DNA from: Delphinus delphis
Lineage: Eukaryota > Chordata > Mammalia > Artiodactyla > Delphinidae
Direction: 5' to 3'
NCBI RefSeq assembly: GCF_949987515.2
Contig: NC_082694.2
Location: forward strand, 69,810,080-69,874,079
DNA length: 64,000 nt
Shown one piece after another: positions 1-64,000 of this stretch; positions within the stretch are counted from its first letter, which is position 1; each line of letters begins with the position of its first letter. A model generated the notes under the pieces. That model was given only the letters and a program-made list of their open reading frames with translations. It had not been told where the DNA came from and made no database searches. The translations under genes were made by a program, and so were the position numbers.

Positions 1-25072
<25,072 letters not shown>

Positions 25073-25848
25073 AGGCCCCGGGGCCTCCCTGCGCTCCCCT
25101 CCCGGGCCTGGGCATTTGCCCCTCCTCCGGCATGGAGGCCTCAGGTCCCAGGGGCCTTCGTCCTGCTGGCTGGGCTGGTGACACCCCCTCCCTGCCTGTC
25201 CTCACCACCTCAAGTCTGCTGCTGGCCCGGTCCCTCCCCTCGGGTCCCTGCCTGCAGGGTGGGGAGTGGGGGAAGGGATGGGGGCTCCAGAGGAAGCCAC
25301 CCCACATCCTCTGCAGGCCTCCCCGTAGAGCTCGAAAGCGTTAACGAAATTCACTGAGAATCGAGAATCATGTCATGGGCCAGTGCCCAGGGCTTTCCAA
25401 AGAGTTAATGAGCAAAAAGTATCACCCTCCCCTCCCCCAGACATCATCTTGCAAGGACAGCCGACACTAGCAGTCTTGGCTCTGCAGAAGTGCAGATCCT
25501 TCCCACTAATCCTGCGGGGTGACTGCTTCCCCGGGCCGGCTCCACTCAGTCCAGGCAGCCACAGCCCTGCGTGCACAAGCCCAGTCCTGCCCAGCCTGTG
25601 GGTCCTGACGGCTTTCCAGAGCTTCCTCAGCCCAGGCTAGCGCTCGCAAGCCTGGACATCCACGCCCGGACGCCCGTGCCCCCCTACCCGCCTGGCCCCT
25701 TCAGGGCTCACCCTTCCGGCCCTCCAGGGGATGCCTGGAGTTTGCTTGAAGTGCTGCCCCCCTGCCTGTGTGAACTGGGTTTCTCCTGGCTGTTTTTCCT
25801 TTCTCGAGTGGTGATTTTTCTCTTAATAAAAGAAATCAAACACTGAGC
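25073..25848 (+). other. OTOF: OTOF 3' untranslated region
   Basis: GC-rich sequence from the TGA stop to just past the polyadenylation signal at 25825. No other coding signal is seen. The end is inferred from the usual 10-30 nt spacing. Confidence 0.75.
25825..25830 (+). terminator. OTOF: OTOF polyadenylation signal AATAAA
   Basis: Canonical AATAAA in TCTTAATAAAAG, followed by CA-rich and then GT-rich sequence suited to cleavage near 25848. Confidence 0.85.
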
Positions 25849-26319
25849 TGACAAGTCTGCAGTTGTCCAAGTGGGGGGACTGATGGGGGGCAGGGGGCAG
25901 GGTTGGCTGGCAAACTCAGTATAGGATGGGCCCCTAACCCTTTGGGGGGCCTTGTGGCCCAGGGTTCAAGGTGGGCCTAAGGTACAGGACTGTCTGCCCA
26001 GGCTGCCCACAGGAAGAGCCTCACAGCACAGCCCAGGGGGCACCGCAGGCTGGACCCAGGGGCCCCAGAAGCTCACAAAGGGTCCTGCAGGCCCAAGGAC
26101 AGTCTGCAGGCACAGACCCTGAAATGGCCCAAAGCTCCCGCCGCCACCTGCAGACACCAGCTTCTCCCAAAAGCAAGAAGGGAGCCCCGTGCCACAGGCC
26201 CTGTCCCACAGCTACAAGCCTGTTGTCAAACCACAGCTCGAGGCTGGGGACAAAGTCCCCTCGTGACACAGAGGTGGGGATAGGGGCCCGTGTCTCACCT
26301 GACCTCTTTAAAGAGATTC
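25849..26319. other. Intergenic gap between convergent OTOF and DRC1
   Basis: About 470 bp of GC-rich unique-looking sequence between the predicted transcript ends. I see no gene, promoter or recognisable repeat in it. Confidence 0.7.
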
Positions 26320-26339
26320 AGACACAACTCTTTGAAGAC

Positions 26340-26345
26340 TTTAAT
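26340..26345 (-). terminator. DRC1: DRC1 polyadenylation signal ATTAAA
   Basis: On the - strand ATTAAA lies about 160 nt after the DRC1 stop codon. It is the common single-base variant of AATAAA. No canonical AATAAA is seen nearby on that strand. Confidence 0.6.
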
Positions 26346-26506
26346 CATGCCTGCAGGATACAAGTAACTCCTCTTGTCACCTTATCTTGACAGGCCCGAC
26401 AACAGCAGCTCTGGAAAACCCAGGGAGTGGGCCCAGGCAGCTCCCCAGGAGATGCCACCTGTGGCACCAGCGCTGATACCAGTGTCGGCCCTTTCGAGGT
26501 CTGGCT

Positions 26507-62362
<35,856 letters not shown>

Positions 62363-62609
62363 CTGTGATGGAAAAAAGTAGAGAAACTGAAGTTACTTTT
62401 AGTACTTAGAGTCTATATTTTAAAATTTCATAGTACATCACAGTATATACAAAAATATATTCTATATGGATAAAAATTTGAATACTAAAAAAACACAATC
62501 GTAAAAACACTAGAATTAAATACAGGAGAGAACCTCTATTAGAGTAAGATCAAAGTTAGAAAAACAAAAAAGAGTGAAAGGTTTTACTTCCTAAAATTTA
62601 AACATTTTA

Positions 62610-62722
62610 GCAGTTCCCTGGTGGTCCAATGGTTAGGGCTCAGCCCTTTCACTGCCTTGGGCTGGGGTTCAATCCCTGGTGGGGGAACTAAGATCCCACA
62701 AGCCACGTGTCATGGCCAAAAA
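62610..62722 (+). mobile_element. CHR-1-type SINE
   Basis: CAGTTCCCTGGTGGTCCAAT through GCCACGTGTCATGGCC and A tail. Flanking repeats AAATTTAAACATTTTA and AAAATTAAACATTTTA. Confidence 0.85.
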
Positions 62723-63560
62723 AAATTAAACATTTTATCCTTGAAAGTCAAGGGATAAACTGGTAAAAGATATTTGACAAACTTCTGCTCTAAAATAGAA
62801 TGGGATCCTTCAAATCCATACAGAAAAGACAAAATACCATTAACACAACATTGTAAATCAGCTATACTTAAATTTTTAAAAGTTAAATTAATTTTTTTAA
62901 AAGACAAAATACCAAATAGGAAAATTGGCAAAGGATGTGAACAAGCAGTTTACAGAAGAAATACAAATGGCAAATAGACATTTGAAGATACGTTCAACTT
63001 CACATATAACCAGAAAAATGAAATTGAAAACCCTGTGAGGTATCCTCATTCTCCTATCAAGAGAAAAGATTTAAAAGTTGATAGTATCTGGTGGGGCAGA
63101 GGGTGTGAGTGACCATTGATTCATACTCCATGGGTGGGAATGTGAAGGGTCACAACCCATTCAAAAGGCAATTTGGCAAGACTTTTCCAAATCTTACATG
63201 GGCCTCCCGTCTGACTGAACCTTTACGAACTTTCCACACAAAGCTTTCACAAGTTCAAAAAGAAGTATGCACAAGAATGATTACTGCAGCACTCTCTCTA
63301 CTAGCAGGAATGTGGAAGCATTCTACATACATGTTAATAGTTGCCTGTTTAAATAACTTGTGAGGCAACAATACAAGAAAATATATTGTAGCCTATTAAA
63401 AAAAAATGATGTGCTATCTAGCAGCACAGAAAGATGTCCACAATATGTAAGTAAAAAGAGCCAGCTGTAGAACAATATGTAAAGTATAATATAGATTTTC
63501 TTCTTAAAATAGGCTTATACACATATGCACGGAAAAATCTTGGAAGGATTTATGACCAAC
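62723..63560 (+). mobile_element. Degraded L1 sequence
   Basis: GGCAAAGGATGTGAACAAGC and GGCAAATAGACATTTGAAG are L1 ORF2 motifs. Strongly diverged, edges uncertain. Confidence 0.6.
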
Positions 63561-64000
63561 AGATGACAGGAATTATTTAAGGAAAGAGAACTTTACTGAG
63601 GACTTATAGTTTCTACATTTTTCTATTGCATGAATTTTATAAATAGCGCATATGTGTGTATGTGTTAATCAGAAAATAAGACCAAAGATGACGGGGGAAA
63701 GATAAGCTTCCAGATTCTGGGCTTCTTTGGGGGAGGTATGGGGGAATGACCCACCAAGACCCACCCCACTTACATGGTGGAGGTCCACTGTCTCCTCTGG
63801 CGCACAGAGGCCATGAGGATTCCCAGTTCTGCCTTAAGAAAAATGAGACCATCATCTTATGACTTCAACCATGGTGAAAGAAGCAGATGCCTTTCTTGAC
63901 TCTTCATTCTTTCTTGACTTTTTCTCTCCCTGACTTCCACCTCCCTTCCCTTTGTTCAAAGGTCAGCACAGCCCTACATCGTGCTACACCATTTCTGAGA

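Larger units (their letters stand above)
62363..64000 (-). other. DRC1 intron 1 (partial)
   Basis: Holds a SINE (62610-62722) and degraded L1 sequence to about 63560. DRC1 exon 1 is not found before the window end. Confidence 0.65.

Noticed and set aside
63769..63835. Exon-like segment on the - strand (AG ... ATG|taagtg) proposed as DRC1 exon 1
   Set aside because: The peptide does not resemble the DRC1 N terminus, the donor frame is wrong, and no start context is seen. Probably old repeat sequence.

Overview
This window is mammalian nuclear DNA, most likely from a whale or dolphin (Cetacea). The coding sequence is split into short exons with GT-AG introns. The interspersed repeats include tRNA-derived SINEs of the CHR-1 and CHR-2 type, which are typical of Cetacea and their artiodactyl relatives, together with artiodactyl-type L1 3' ends and older L1, L2 and MIR remnants. 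The species cannot be fixed from the sequence alone.

Two protein-coding genes lie tail to tail. On the + strand, about 1305-25850, is the 3' four fifths of OTOF (otoferlin): 35 coding exons from the FerI segment through C2C, FerA, FerB, C2D, a central C2-like region, C2E, C2F and the C-terminal membrane anchor. Exon lengths and phases join into one open frame of 4958 nt ending in TGA. The upstream OTOF exons lie before position 1. On the - strand, about 62362-26340, is DRC1 (dynein regulatory complex subunit 1, also CCDC164): 16 coding exons that join into an open frame of 2008 nt ending in TAG. Its first exon lies beyond position 64000. The OTOF-DRC1 neighbour order matches what I know of the human 2p23 region. 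The polyadenylation signals of the two genes are only about 0.5 kb apart.

The two genes have unrelated jobs. Otoferlin is the multi-C2 calcium sensor for synaptic vesicle exocytosis in inner hair cells. DRC1 is a coiled-coil scaffold of the nexin-dynein regulatory complex in motile cilia and sperm flagella. They share a neighbourhood, not a pathway.

The most interesting observations are: (1) the first of two alternative C-terminal exons of OTOF (23264-23441) has decayed. It carries an insertion, a compensating deletion that removes most of the leucine-rich membrane anchor, and a lost stop codon, while the second alternative exon (24892-25072) is intact. (2) A near full-length 5.75-kb retrocopy of SAR1B mRNA sits in DRC1 intron 13, inserted into an antisense L1 and broken by a 2-nt deletion. 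(3) A tailless 42-bp retrocopy of the 5' half of tRNA-Ile lies between 18-bp direct repeats. (4) One DRC1 intron has a GC-AG splice pair. (5) An 81-bp near-perfect hairpin and a 25-bp minisatellite lie in introns. I see no CRISPR array, operon or novel multigene system here.
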